Of a stretch of DNA of 64,000 nucleotides, positions 41,261 to 49,924 are shown one piece after another (position 1 is the stretch's first letter; every line of letters starts with the position of its first letter). The stretch comes from Clostridiales bacterium (GTDB lineage: Bacteria; Bacillota; Clostridia; Oscillospirales; Oscillospiraceae), in the NCBI GenBank assembly GCA_029008095.1, contig JAQXJB010000020.1, forward strand, positions 37,912 through 101,911, in the 5' to 3' direction. Position numbers and translations under genes: made by a program. The notes beneath the pieces were generated by a model. The model worked only from the letters and a program-made list of their open reading frames with translations, did no database searches and had not been told where the DNA came from.

Positions 41261-43585
41261 TCACTTTCTGCCGCCCATAAATCTAAAGGTTGTACGGGCG
41301 GAATCCAGTTTCTTTTTCGCTTTTTCCAGTTTTTTCTCGGTTCTTGCAAGATTATCCTGAAGGATTTTTTCCCGCTTTGCTCCTTCGGCGGCGGCGCGCT
41401 CAGCCGCTTTCCGTGCAAGCTCGGCGTCCTGCATGGCGGTCTCGGCAGACACGCGCGCGGCGCGATGGGCCTCAGCCTGTTTTTCAGCGTCGCGCCGGGC
41501 AATTTCGGCGGCATCCCGGGCCTGCTCCGCCTCCGCAAGAGCATTCAGCGCCGCTTTTAGCTTTTCCTCCACGCTCTCGCGCTCCGCTCTGTCAGCGGCG
41601 GCTTTCTCCCCGGCGGCTGCGGCGGCCTTGTTCGCCCGCTCTGCAGCGTCGTCAGCATTCTGTTTTTCCTGAAGCGCAGCTGCTCGCTCCTGCTCGGCAA
41701 GCGTTCTGGCTTCCCGGTCGGGTTTGGCCTGCGCTTCGGCATCCAACTGTGTCCTGCGGGCGGCATGGCATTCAGCGGACGCTTTTTCCGCAAGCTCTTC
41801 GGCTTCGGCCTGTCTGCGTTCCGCTTCGACCCTCGCCGCAGCAGCCGCGTCAGCTTTGGCCTGCGCTTCGGACAGCGCGGCGTAAGCCAAATTCATGGCT
41901 GCTTTCGCCTCGTTCTCCGCCGCAACGGCGTTTTTCTGCTCTGTCAGCGCCGCATCCCGGGCGTTTTCAGCATCCAGGCGCAGCCTGTCCGCCCGTTCTG
42001 CCAGGGCCTCCGCCTGAGAACGTGCCGTTTCGGCTTCCTCTTGTGCCCTGCGGGCTTCCCGCGCGGCAGAGACGGCCTTATCCTTTTCCTCCTGAGCCGC
42101 CTTGCAGACGCTCTCGGCAGTTAGCTTATCCTCAATGGCTGCGGCACACTGCTCCTCAGCGGCAGCTTTGGCGGCCTGTGCAAAATCGCGCGCGTCCTCA
42201 GCCTCAGCCTTCTGCTGCTGGGCCTCAAGCATAGCTTTTTGGGACGCATCCCGGGCAGCGCATGCCTCTTCAGCCTGCCGCTCGGCTTCCGCCTTGGCGC
42301 GCTCGGCCTCTTCGCGGGCAGTATTCGCAAGCTCGGCAGCGTTTTCCGCGGCAGCCTGCATGGATTTGGCAAGCTCCGCCTGCTCCTGAGCATCCATCAT
42401 CTGCTCCATGAACTGCTGGGAGCGAATCATGGCCTGCTGCATTTCGACTTCCGCTTCGTCCCTGGCGTGCTCCGCCTGTTCCCGAAGGGCGATTTCCTCG
42501 CTCAGCTTGGCTTCCGCATCAAGCTGGGCCTGGGTCACTTCCTCGATGATGACCTTGCGGACCTCAACCTCGGGAATGTTATAGTCATCCACGATCTCCT
42601 CGTGTATCTCTTTGACAAATTTGGGTTTGAGAACCTGATGAAAAGCCTTCTCCAGTTCCTCCAGCTTCCGGTCTTCCACTTCCTCAGAAAGGCTCTTGAA
42701 AACGGCGTAGTTGGAGATGAGGTTGATATACATCTGGATCAGGTATTCCTCATCGAACTCCAGAGCGGCGTTATGCTCCTCAATGGTGTAGCCCACATCA
42801 TCGTAGTTCTCCAGGAACTGCCACAGTTGGTAGCACTTGCGGTAATTGGGGTCCTTCATCAGCAGGTTTGTGCGCTGGATAGGACTGCGCACCTTGGCGC
42901 AGCCGGCCATCAGCTCGCAGAAGGCGCTGTTGCGCAGGGCCATTGTCATACGGCGGACGCGGTCGATGCGCATAAACACATCCATGTTGTCCGCGTCATT
43001 CTCCGCAAGGCTCTGATGGTTGGTGACCTTCATCTCCAACCGATACTGGATCTCCTCATATGCGTCATCGATCTTGCTCTCAAGAACCATGCTGTTGCGG
43101 ATCTCATCGCCGGTGGACCAGAAGATAACGTCAGTGCGCTTATCGATGAAGACCACCAGCTTCTGGATCAAATGATAGATGAAGCGGTTTTCATACAGGT
43201 CGTAGCTGTCCTCCTGCGTGATGTTCAGCACACGGGTGGGCTGGATATCCCCGTCTTCCGAGGAGGCGATAAACTGGGTGTTCATGCTCAGATGGCGCAC
43301 ACTCTGCGCTGTGATCTTTTTAGCAAGGGCAACAGGGACGACTTCCTCGGTGGTGCTGACAAAGCGCCGGGGCTTTTCTGTGATGGTATTGAGCGCGTCG
43401 AGCGTGTCCTCGATCATTGTAAGCCACGCCTCGTCAACGACCTTATGCAGCACCTGACGGTTCTGCTGAAGAACGTTATCGCCCGCCTGAATGATCTCAA
43501 ACAGGTAGCGGAAATAGCGGTCATCCTCCAGAGACGAGAAGGCATCTATATATTTCAAATAAAGTTCATTGATAGTTTCGGACAC
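41261..43585 (-). CDS. DUF2357-like protein with ~400-residue alanine-rich coiled coil
   Basis: A 774-residue protein, GTG start at 43585 after GAGGGG. Residues 1-370 resemble the DUF2357 domain that accompanies McrB-type ATPases (YENRFIYHLIQKL at 131-143 is the typical core). From about 370 to 765 it is a continuous Ala/Glu/Arg/Lys coiled coil with few breaks, rich in AEARD-, AEAE- and RAEAE-like heptads. I see no PD-(D/E)XK nuclease motif, so it may not cut DNA. It follows the McrB-like ATPase by 67 bp. There is no signal peptide: it is cytosolic, plausibly a scaffold or filament on the inner side of the membrane. Confidence 0.78.
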   Translation of the reverse strand: MSETINELYLKYIDAFSSLEDDRYFRYLFEIIQAGDNVLQQNRQVLHKVVDEAWLTMIEDTLDALNTITEKPRRFVSTTEEVVPVALAKKITAQSVRHLSMNTQFIASSEDGDIQPTRVLNITQEDSYDLYENRFIYHLIQKLVVFIDKRTDVIFWSTGDEIRNSMVLESKIDDAYEEIQYRLEMKVTNHQSLAENDADNMDVFMRIDRVRRMTMALRNSAFCELMAGCAKVRSPIQRTNLLMKDPNYRKCYQLWQFLENYDDVGYTIEEHNAALEFDEEYLIQMYINLISNYAVFKSLSEEVEDRKLEELEKAFHQVLKPKFVKEIHEEIVDDYNIPEVEVRKVIIEEVTQAQLDAEAKLSEEIALREQAEHARDEAEVEMQQAMIRSQQFMEQMMDAQEQAELAKSMQAAAENAAELANTAREEAERAKAEAERQAEEACAARDASQKAMLEAQQQKAEAEDARDFAQAAKAAAEEQCAAAIEDKLTAESVCKAAQEEKDKAVSAAREARRAQEEAETARSQAEALAERADRLRLDAENARDAALTEQKNAVAAENEAKAAMNLAYAALSEAQAKADAAAAARVEAERRQAEAEELAEKASAECHAARRTQLDAEAQAKPDREARTLAEQERAAALQEKQNADDAAERANKAAAAAGEKAAADRAERESVEEKLKAALNALAEAEQARDAAEIARRDAEKQAEAHRAARVSAETAMQDAELARKAAERAAAEGAKREKILQDNLARTEKKLEKAKKKLDSARTTFRFMGGRK

Positions 43586-43652
43586 GCTTATCCCCTCATC
43601 TTCTTACACTCACAGTGTCGAGCCTGTTCTCCTTATTACCGACCGCAGCGGA

Positions 43653-45362
43653 TCAGACCAGATTCCGGATGCGCTGCAGATACTCAATACTGTCCTTCAT
43701 TTCTCCGCTGCCGAAGGTCTTTTCGATATACTCGATCAGTCCCTTGATCTCATCGCGGACGAACATGACATTCAGACTTTCAAATTTTTTCAGGACTTTT
43801 CTTGCGATAATATAATCCATTCCGCCAAGCTCAGTTCCTCCACAGGCCACATAGACCGGAACAAACTCATACATCTGCTTAATGATACGGTTGCCGAAAG
43901 CCAGCTTGAATCGGGTCTGCAGATAATTATCCAGCTTCTTCATCTTATCCAGCGACGACTGGCTGATGGGATACTCGGCTTTGGCCTGCTCAAACAGCGC
44001 CTTCAGATGGTCGTAGGTGATGCTGCAGGCGGGCTGCAGTTCGCATTCAAAGGCCTCCGCACGCTCGTTCAGTTCAATGGGCATTGCACGGTCATAGACC
44101 TTGTCCGTGATGGTGAAGGTGGAGTCGTCGTTGTTGGCCGTGCCAACGAACCAGGTGGTGGGAGAGACATGGATCTTGCCGGAGTCCAGCTTGATGGGGT
44201 CTCCGGGCCAGGCAGTCGGAACCAGATCCAGCACCCATTCGTCCTGACTTGGCATTTCCAGAACGGACAGCATCTCGGCAAAATAGTACTCGATGCGGGC
44301 CAGGTTCATCTCGTCCAAAACGATGATCGTGGGATCCTTGCGGAAGTTGGCCTCATACAAAGCGCGGAGAAACTCCGTCTCATTGAAGCGCTTTGAAAAT
44401 TCGTTGAAATAACCCAGCAGCTCGGTGCGGTCCCGGAAGGAGGGCTGGACAGACACCATCGTGGCGACATTGCACAGATAGCGGCTGAAGGAATAGGGCA
44501 GGCTGGTTTTACCGGTACCGGAGATACCTTCCAGAATCAGGATCTTACTGGCCGCCATGCCGGCAATAAAGCGGCGGACGATCTCCGGCGTATAGTACAG
44601 GTGCATCTGGCTGCAGGCAAACAGGCGGTAGCCCTCCGCCAGCTCCTTCAGAGTGATTTGATCGTCATAATCCGGCTCGTCGTAGTCCTCGTATTTCAGG
44701 TCCACCAGGCTGAGCTTGGGGAAGCGATTGGTGTTGTTCTTTTCCTCTTCCTCCGTTTTCAGCCGGGCCTGCGCGGCTGCGGTTGCGGCGGCTGCGGCGG
44801 CGTTGCTGATCACATCCTCCCCGACGTTGCCGTCCCCGGCAACGCCGAAGCCACCGGCGATCACAGGCATACCGATCCCGTCTCCCTCACCTGCCGCAAC
44901 GGCGGGCACGACCAAGGGACTGGCCCCGCTGATGGGGTCAGCCAGACCGTCGCCGCCCAGATAGGGCGTTCCGGCAGCGCCGTTGTTATTGACCTTGAGG
45001 GAGAGGATCTTGTTTTTTTCATCCATCAGGTCCAGGACCTGTTTATTCAGTCTGCCGATCTCCTTATAAAGCGTCCGGTTGTCATCCCGATCAGCCTTGA
45101 GCTGAATGTGCAAAACCACACGCCGGGCAATGAGGACGATCACCACGATTGGAATGGCGATCAGCAGTATCACAAGGATGATCGACAGAACCTTGCTGAA
45201 AAATCCGAACTCTCCGAAATAGGAGGTAAATATCCCGTAATACTCGATCCATCCCGTGATAAACAGACGAATAAAGCCCTGCACGAATGCAACGATCCAC
45301 GCCGTCAGATTATATACAACCTGGGCAATCAGTTCGTATGCAAACTTGAGGAAATCACTCAT
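43653..45362 (-). CDS. membrane-anchored McrB-like AAA+ ATPase
   Basis: A 569-residue protein. N-terminal hydrophobic segments (about 15-36 and 57-80), then a short coiled coil (95-122), a Gly/Pro/Val-rich and Ala-rich linker (125-200) and an AAA+ core: Walker A GISGTGKT at 279-286, QPSFRDRTELLGYFN, Walker B TIIVLDEMNLARIEYYFAEM from 345, and a GTANNDDSTFTITDKVYDRA sensor/arginine block. The core is of the McrB/MoxR-like kind that normally unwinds or translocates for a partner nuclease. Membrane anchoring is unusual for it. ATG at 45362 overlaps the signal peptidase gene by four bases; the DUF2357 partner follows. Confidence 0.88.
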   Translation of the reverse strand: MSDFLKFAYELIAQVVYNLTAWIVAFVQGFIRLFITGWIEYYGIFTSYFGEFGFFSKVLSIILVILLIAIPIVVIVLIARRVVLHIQLKADRDDNRTLYKEIGRLNKQVLDLMDEKNKILSLKVNNNGAAGTPYLGGDGLADPISGASPLVVPAVAAGEGDGIGMPVIAGGFGVAGDGNVGEDVISNAAAAAATAAAQARLKTEEEEKNNTNRFPKLSLVDLKYEDYDEPDYDDQITLKELAEGYRLFACSQMHLYYTPEIVRRFIAGMAASKILILEGISGTGKTSLPYSFSRYLCNVATMVSVQPSFRDRTELLGYFNEFSKRFNETEFLRALYEANFRKDPTIIVLDEMNLARIEYYFAEMLSVLEMPSQDEWVLDLVPTAWPGDPIKLDSGKIHVSPTTWFVGTANNDDSTFTITDKVYDRAMPIELNERAEAFECELQPACSITYDHLKALFEQAKAEYPISQSSLDKMKKLDNYLQTRFKLAFGNRIIKQMYEFVPVYVACGGTELGGMDYIIARKVLKKFESLNVMFVRDEIKGLIEYIEKTFGSGEMKDSIEYLQRIRNLV

Positions 45363-46105
45363 ACCTGTTCATCCCTTTTTTCGGCATCTTTTCGGGCCTG
45401 CGCCAGAGCCGCTTCCGCTTCCTCTTTCATACGCTTCGCCTCAGCCAGTGCGGCCTCGGCTTCGGCCTTCATACGTTTTGCCTCATCAGCCGTTTCATTT
45501 CCACCCTGTGCTTCAACAGCCGCCTGCTGAGCGACAGCGTTTTCCACTGCGACTGCTTTTTTCAGGTTGATGCCCACCATGATCAGGTGATACACCTGAT
45601 AGATGAAAAACAGCAGCATGGGCAGTACGATCACCAGCAGGAAGCCGACGCTGCTGGACATGAAGTCCATCACGCGGCCCAGACCGCTCACCTTGCCCAC
45701 ATACCGGCCCACGATGTCGCTGTCGCTGATGATGTGGGTATCGGCAATGCCGTTGTTGTTATCACCCATTGTCGTATAGCTGCGGTAGCCGTTCTGCTCG
45801 TCGATCTTTACAATACGGTGGGTATTCAGGGCATACTCGTTCATAATGATCGTGTGGAACGTGATGATATCCCCTTCCTCAAGTTTTGCCGGGTCACACT
45901 TGCGGATCACGATCAGGTCGCCGGCCTTGAAGGTCGGCGCCATGGAGTCAGACTTGACCACCATTGGGGTATAGCCCGCCAAGCTCGCGACCTTGGCACT
46001 ATCCCTTGTGGCCAGCGTGGTGAAAGCAAACAGTGCAGCCAGCAGAATGACTGCCCACAGAATAATGCTCAGTGCGACCATGACGATTTTTTTAGCAGAT
46101 TTCAT
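45359..46105 (-). CDS. ER-type signal peptidase I (SipW-like), operon copy A
   Basis: A 248-residue S26 peptidase: N-terminal helix (about 8-30), catalytic Ser in VKSDSMAPTFKAGD, His in NTHRIVKID, MGDNNNGIADTH as the third box, C-terminal helix (about 145-170) and a long Ala/Glu/Lys tail of about 50 residues that looks coiled-coil. Directly downstream of the four SipW-type substrates and overlapping the AAA+ gene by four bases. The tail and the DUF2357 coiled coil have similar make-up, suggesting contact (inference). Confidence 0.88.
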   Translation of the reverse strand: MKSAKKIVMVALSIILWAVILLAALFAFTTLATRDSAKVASLAGYTPMVVKSDSMAPTFKAGDLIVIRKCDPAKLEEGDIITFHTIIMNEYALNTHRIVKIDEQNGYRSYTTMGDNNNGIADTHIISDSDIVGRYVGKVSGLGRVMDFMSSSVGFLLVIVLPMLLFFIYQVYHLIMVGINLKKAVAVENAVAQQAAVEAQGGNETADEAKRMKAEAEAALAEAKRMKEEAEAALAQARKDAEKRDEQV

Positions 46106-46165
46106 ATTACTACCTCTTTTTCTATTCCTACGATTTGCTGTGAAAAAAACGGCATTATGAGCCGG

Positions 46166-46969
46166 TCAGGCATCCGGCTCCGAACTAATACGGTTATGGC
46201 TGGCATCGGTGGCTTCAAAGCGAAGGCGGATGGAATAGTCCACACCCTGCAGTGAGTTATCGCAGGCCGGGTCCGTTCCCTCCATCCAGATTCGAATAAT
46301 CACGGGCTTGTCCACCTCACGCTGCAGGGTGAACAATGTATTTATATCAGTATATACCATATGGTTTGCATCTGGCAAGCCAAAAGTGCGAAGTCCATCC
46401 ACCGTCTGTGACTGATCGCCCATACCGGGGTCAAATATCACCGTTTCCCCGTCGGCGGTGAAGCTTATGCGCATGGCCTCCGGCAGCGTTTCCTGCGTTT
46501 TGGAGGAAACCAGGGTGCCATCGTTCCCGCCGGAGCTGTTTTCAGAGGTAAGATGAACCACCACATCCTGGGTGGCGATGAAGTGGAGGGTGAATTCCAG
46601 ATAGCTGCCGCTGTCGGCGGATACCACCGCACCGTTTCTCAAAGTGAACTCCACGCAGTCCCGGGTAGTCACCGGTTCCAGAGGCTGGGTACGCATATCG
46701 TATCCCCGCTCCTCAAGGATGCGATCCGCGATTTCCTGAAACGTCAGCGTCCGCTTATATTCAGAAATATCATTATGAGCGTCCAGCTCGAAACGGATGG
46801 CGGGGCCTGAGGTAACGTTCATGCCTATGCTGTGCAGCCGGGTATGGTCCGCAATGGTGAACCACGCCACACTGGCGGCGACCACACTTACAAACGCGAT
46901 CAGAGCCAGCAGTAAGGATAGATACAGCTTCTGCCCGCCGTGATTTTGTTTCTTTTCTTTTTGATCCAT
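46166..46969 (-). CDS. SipW-type exported protein, substrate 4
   Basis: A 267-residue protein with a basic N-terminus, a hydrophobic helix and a VVAASVAWFT cleavage region of SipW type. The C-terminal part has RIWMEGTDPACDNSLQG, the form of the shared motif that keeps only one of the two cysteines. The middle is beta-rich. ATG at 46969 after GGAGGGG; three bases after the preceding gene. Predicted to be exported, cut and left on or beyond the membrane. Confidence 0.8.
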   Translation of the reverse strand: MDQKEKKQNHGGQKLYLSLLLALIAFVSVVAASVAWFTIADHTRLHSIGMNVTSGPAIRFELDAHNDISEYKRTLTFQEIADRILEERGYDMRTQPLEPVTTRDCVEFTLRNGAVVSADSGSYLEFTLHFIATQDVVVHLTSENSSGGNDGTLVSSKTQETLPEAMRISFTADGETVIFDPGMGDQSQTVDGLRTFGLPDANHMVYTDINTLFTLQREVDKPVIIRIWMEGTDPACDNSLQGVDYSIRLRFEATDASHNRISSEPDA

Positions 46970-46972
46970 AGC

Positions 46973-47848
46973 TTACCCCTCCGACTCAAGGGTGGCGTAG
47001 AAGGCCAGACCGAAGTCAGCCGCATCATATGCAATACTGTCGCTGCAGTCGGGGTCGCAGCCTTCCAGATAGAAAAAAACGTCGATAACATAGTCCACGC
47101 CCGGCTCAAGATAAAACAGCGGCTGAACGGACGCGGAACCGGCGGATAGCATACATGCGCTGAGCGGAAGCGCCGGATCAGTCACAGCGGTTACCTGACC
47201 GCTGCCATCGCTCTTCAGAACGATATCATCAGGCTGGAGCTGACCGTCCACAAAAGTATTGCGCACCTGCCCGCTCTCATCATTTTCCTCATCGCTGAGA
47301 TAAAATATCTTTGCCGTGTCCGCTTCGCCGTGGATCGCCAGACCCAGGCGGGCGGCGTTCAGCAGCAGGCTGTCCTCTCCGGACTTTTCCGCCAACAAGC
47401 CGAACTCGTCTGACTGATCCAGATACACGGCGACTCTGGCAGAGGAATCGGCGCCGCCTTCGAGCTCTGCGCGCATATGCACCGTGCCGTAGCAAAATAG
47501 CGTCTGATTGGACAGGTCCCCCACCGGAAGGAACCGTTCCGCCCGGTCAGCGGCCGTGTTGGGGCAATAAACGAAATGCTGCAGGTCGGCCGTGGACACC
47601 GGCATCAGGGCGGTGCTGCTGCCGCCGGTGAAGGAAAGCTCGCAGACATTGCCGGTAAAGGCGCTGTCAGAGGGGGCTTTCACATACAGCGTCAGCTCCT
47701 CGTACCCGGTCCTCGCCTCTATGCGGCTTGTGGAAACACTTCTGTTCGCCGTGAACCAGGCATAGGTTGACGCGGATAACGCGCTCAGGACCACCAGAAT
47801 GGAGATGACCGACAGAAGCGCAGAACGTTTTAAGAATTTTGGTCCCAT
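46973..47848 (-). CDS. SipW-type exported protein, substrate 3
   Basis: From ATG 47848 (nine bases after AGGAGG) a 291-residue protein: signal with SALSASTYAWFT, central PVSTADLQ and AARLGLAIHG blocks shared with substrate 2, and the C-terminal FFYLEGCDPDCSDSIAY motif. Mature chain beta-rich without enzyme motifs. Longer frame to 47998 overlaps the upstream gene and has no binding site. Packed with its neighbours at 3-16 bp. Confidence 0.82.
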   Translation of the reverse strand: MGPKFLKRSALLSVISILVVLSALSASTYAWFTANRSVSTSRIEARTGYEELTLYVKAPSDSAFTGNVCELSFTGGSSTALMPVSTADLQHFVYCPNTAADRAERFLPVGDLSNQTLFCYGTVHMRAELEGGADSSARVAVYLDQSDEFGLLAEKSGEDSLLLNAARLGLAIHGEADTAKIFYLSDEENDESGQVRNTFVDGQLQPDDIVLKSDGSGQVTAVTDPALPLSACMLSAGSASVQPLFYLEPGVDYVIDVFFYLEGCDPDCSDSIAYDAADFGLAFYATLESEG

Positions 47849-47864
47849 CGTCTCCGCCCTCCTG

Positions 47865-48698
47865 TCACATGGATAGCTCCGACATTGTGATGCCGGAAAA
47901 GCCCAGAGCCAGAGCAAGCTCTCTGCCCTGAACCACATTAATGCAATTTTCGTCGCAGCCCTCCAGATACAGGTAGTAATCCACCCGCACGGCTTCATCC
48001 GCCGGGAGGATGCACAGCAGGTTTTTTCCGGCGCTCAGAGCATCCGGATCGCCGCCGACGAAGTAGTCTGAGAGATTTGCGGCAGGGTCGCTGACAAATT
48101 CGGGCCGCCCGGCGGCGTCCACCGACGCGATGACGCAGCCCGGCTGCTCCACGGTCTGCCGGACTTCCGCGCCGGCAGTATCACCCATGTCATCCAGCTT
48201 GAAAATATGGGTATATACGCCCCGGCTGGTTGTGAACACCAGCCCCAGACGCAGGGAAGCCAGAGCCTGAGCATCATTGCCCATATTCAGCGCGGCGGGG
48301 GAGAAATACACCCCGCTGTCTTCCTGCTCGCTTTTCAGATACACGGTGCCGCACAGAGCGGAACCGGCATACTGCTTATTTTCCGCAAAGCTTGTGGATA
48401 TCCCGCTGCTGTCATGGGCTTTGGCGGTATAAAAGGTCTGCAGATCCGCGGTGGAAAGGGGGCGGAGCAAAACGTCCTCCGCCGGAGCGTTCAGCTCGCA
48501 TCGATTGGAAAAGGGCCCCTCCGGGGAATTTGCGATCACGAGATTGCCCTCACCGTAGCCGATGCCGCCCTCCAGCGGCTCCACATTGGTGTCATTGGTA
48601 AGGGTGAACCATGCATAGGTCGCGGATGAAAAGGCGATCAGAACGGCAATCAGCGTGACAAGGCCGAACAGGATCTGTGTCCGGAAATTCGTTTTCAC
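47865..48698 (-). CDS. SipW-type exported protein, substrate 2
   Basis: From GTG 48698 (nine bases after AGAGGAGG) a 277-residue protein: signal region IAFSSATYAWFT, PLSTADLQ and LRLGLVF blocks, and a C-terminal YLYLEGCDENCINVVQG motif followed by LALGFSGI. Same architecture as substrates 1 and 3, with low overall identity, so an old duplication. Likely structural component rather than enzyme. Confidence 0.82.
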   Translation of the reverse strand: MKTNFRTQILFGLVTLIAVLIAFSSATYAWFTLTNDTNVEPLEGGIGYGEGNLVIANSPEGPFSNRCELNAPAEDVLLRPLSTADLQTFYTAKAHDSSGISTSFAENKQYAGSALCGTVYLKSEQEDSGVYFSPAALNMGNDAQALASLRLGLVFTTSRGVYTHIFKLDDMGDTAGAEVRQTVEQPGCVIASVDAAGRPEFVSDPAANLSDYFVGGDPDALSAGKNLLCILPADEAVRVDYYLYLEGCDENCINVVQGRELALALGFSGITMSELSM

Positions 48699-48731
48699 GC
48701 TATGATACCTCCTCTCGCAATTCATAAGAAA

Positions 48732-49619
48732 TCAGGAAATTCCGGCAAAGGACAGGGACAAGACCTTAAGCGTGGCGCCTACAAGGTCATTGGTGCAGTC
48801 CTGATCGCAGCCCTCCAGCCATATGTATACATCCACCTGCACGGACTCGCCGTAACCGGTATACCGGTCGCCGGAGGCGTCCTTGCTCCCGGAGAGCGTG
48901 AACAGCGGCAGGGACGTTTCTTTCAGCTCCGTCTCGCCGGTGTTCTTGTCATATTCGCAGAACTGCTCATTGGTATAGGGTTCAAAGGCCACGACGGCTT
49001 CGGTATCGCTGCTGGTCAGATCCAGAACATAGCCGTCCTTACCGGTGTAGGTATTGTATTCCGGTTCTTTAATATTGCGGTCGCCGTTGATGGCAAAGAT
49101 GTATTCCTCGTCCACCGGCATATCCAGGCCGGGCTTATGGACCACCAGGCCGATGCGGATGGCGGTGGAGATGGGATTGATTTCGCTGTCGTCTTCAAAT
49201 CCGATGTCGGAGATATAGACCTTGATCGGTTCGCCGTTTGTGCGCAGGAACAGGCTGGTCTTGTAATAATCCGTGGTCTCGGCCGGCTCGAACAGATTTG
49301 CCACCAGATTCGTCCTGTTCTCGCTGCCGTTGGTGAAGCCGGCCACCTTTCGGAAGCCCAACTGGATGCGATTCGTGGACACAGGATTGAGTTTCCCCTT
49401 GAACGCCTCCATCACGGTCGAGGAGCTGTACTCGCCGTCATAGCTTGAGGCTATCTGCAGCTTGGTGGAGGTGCCCGCCGCCATTTTGACTCTGGTGGTG
49501 TGGGCGGCAGAGTTATAAATATACCAGGCAAAGGTTGCGGTGCTCATCGCCAGCAGAGCGATCAGCATCATGGCCAGCGAGATCAGAAAGCGCCGCTTCC
49601 ATCGTGGTTTAGATTGCAA
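48732..49619 (-). CDS. SipW-type exported protein, substrate 1
   Basis: I place the start at TTG 49619, seven bases after AAAGGAGG, giving 295 residues; the ATG at 49640 would cover that binding site. Signal region LLAMSTATFAWYI, then NPVSTNRIQ, AIRIGLVVH and the C-terminal YIWLEGCDQDCTNDLVG motif with SLSFAGI. Beta-rich mature chain. First gene of the eight-gene operon, with a sigma-A-like promoter at 49757-49785. Confidence 0.82.
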   Translation of the reverse strand: MQSKPRWKRRFLISLAMMLIALLAMSTATFAWYIYNSAAHTTRVKMAAGTSTKLQIASSYDGEYSSSTVMEAFKGKLNPVSTNRIQLGFRKVAGFTNGSENRTNLVANLFEPAETTDYYKTSLFLRTNGEPIKVYISDIGFEDDSEINPISTAIRIGLVVHKPGLDMPVDEEYIFAINGDRNIKEPEYNTYTGKDGYVLDLTSSDTEAVVAFEPYTNEQFCEYDKNTGETELKETSLPLFTLSGSKDASGDRYTGYGESVQVDVYIWLEGCDQDCTNDLVGATLKVLSLSFAGIS

Positions 49620-49756
49620 GATGCTTCCTCCTTTTTCCATCCGGTCGGCGCCCCTTCCGGCAGTGAAAAATCTGATGTGCTCGAAAGCCGCGCTTCTCCG
49701 GCAGTGTGTCTGCCGGGAAACTGCTGCATGGCGCTGTTCTGTATTTTTTATACAAT

Positions 49757-49785
49757 ATTCTAACAAAGCAGACCTGGTATTGCAA
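49757..49785 (-). promoter_or_regulatory. promoter of the SipW/AAA operon
   Basis: On the minus strand TTGCAA (49780-49785), a 17-bp spacer and TAGAAT (49757-49762), about 140 bp before the TTG start at 49619 and downstream of a terminator hairpin, so the operon need not depend on the upstream transcript. Confidence 0.6.
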
Positions 49786-49805
49786 TAGCTTACGGCATTT
49801 TTACG

Positions 49806-49920
49806 GACAAAAAAGCTGCCGCTCTCTTTCCTGCGGCAGCGGGCTGACCTCCCCTGTTGATAACAGGCACAGTCCCTTTAGCCCTGAGTCGCCGGGCTTC
49901 TCCGTGTTTGCTTTTTACAG
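49806..49920 (-). ncRNA. candidate free-standing small RNA (~112 nt)
   Basis: No coding frame here. From the promoter at 49925-49954 a minus-strand transcript would start near 49918 and end at a hairpin GCTGCCGC/GCGGCAGC (49815-49840) followed by TTTTTT. Inside, GCCCTG pairs with CAGGGC and CCTGTTATCAACAGG forms a perfect hairpin. I do not recognise it as 6S, SRP RNA or a known riboswitch. Confidence 0.55.
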
Positions 49921-49924
49921 GGCG

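Noticed and set aside
41290..42389. Long plus-strand Arg/Pro-rich and Ser/Ala-rich frames
   Set aside because: Antisense of the Ala/Glu-rich coiled coil; the codon bias of repeated GCx/GAx makes all frames open.
49806..49920. Known riboswitch (c-di-GMP, ZTP, fluoride) or SRP RNA upstream of the SipW operon
   Set aside because: Conserved cores of these classes are not present; only the promoter, hairpins and terminator can be supported.
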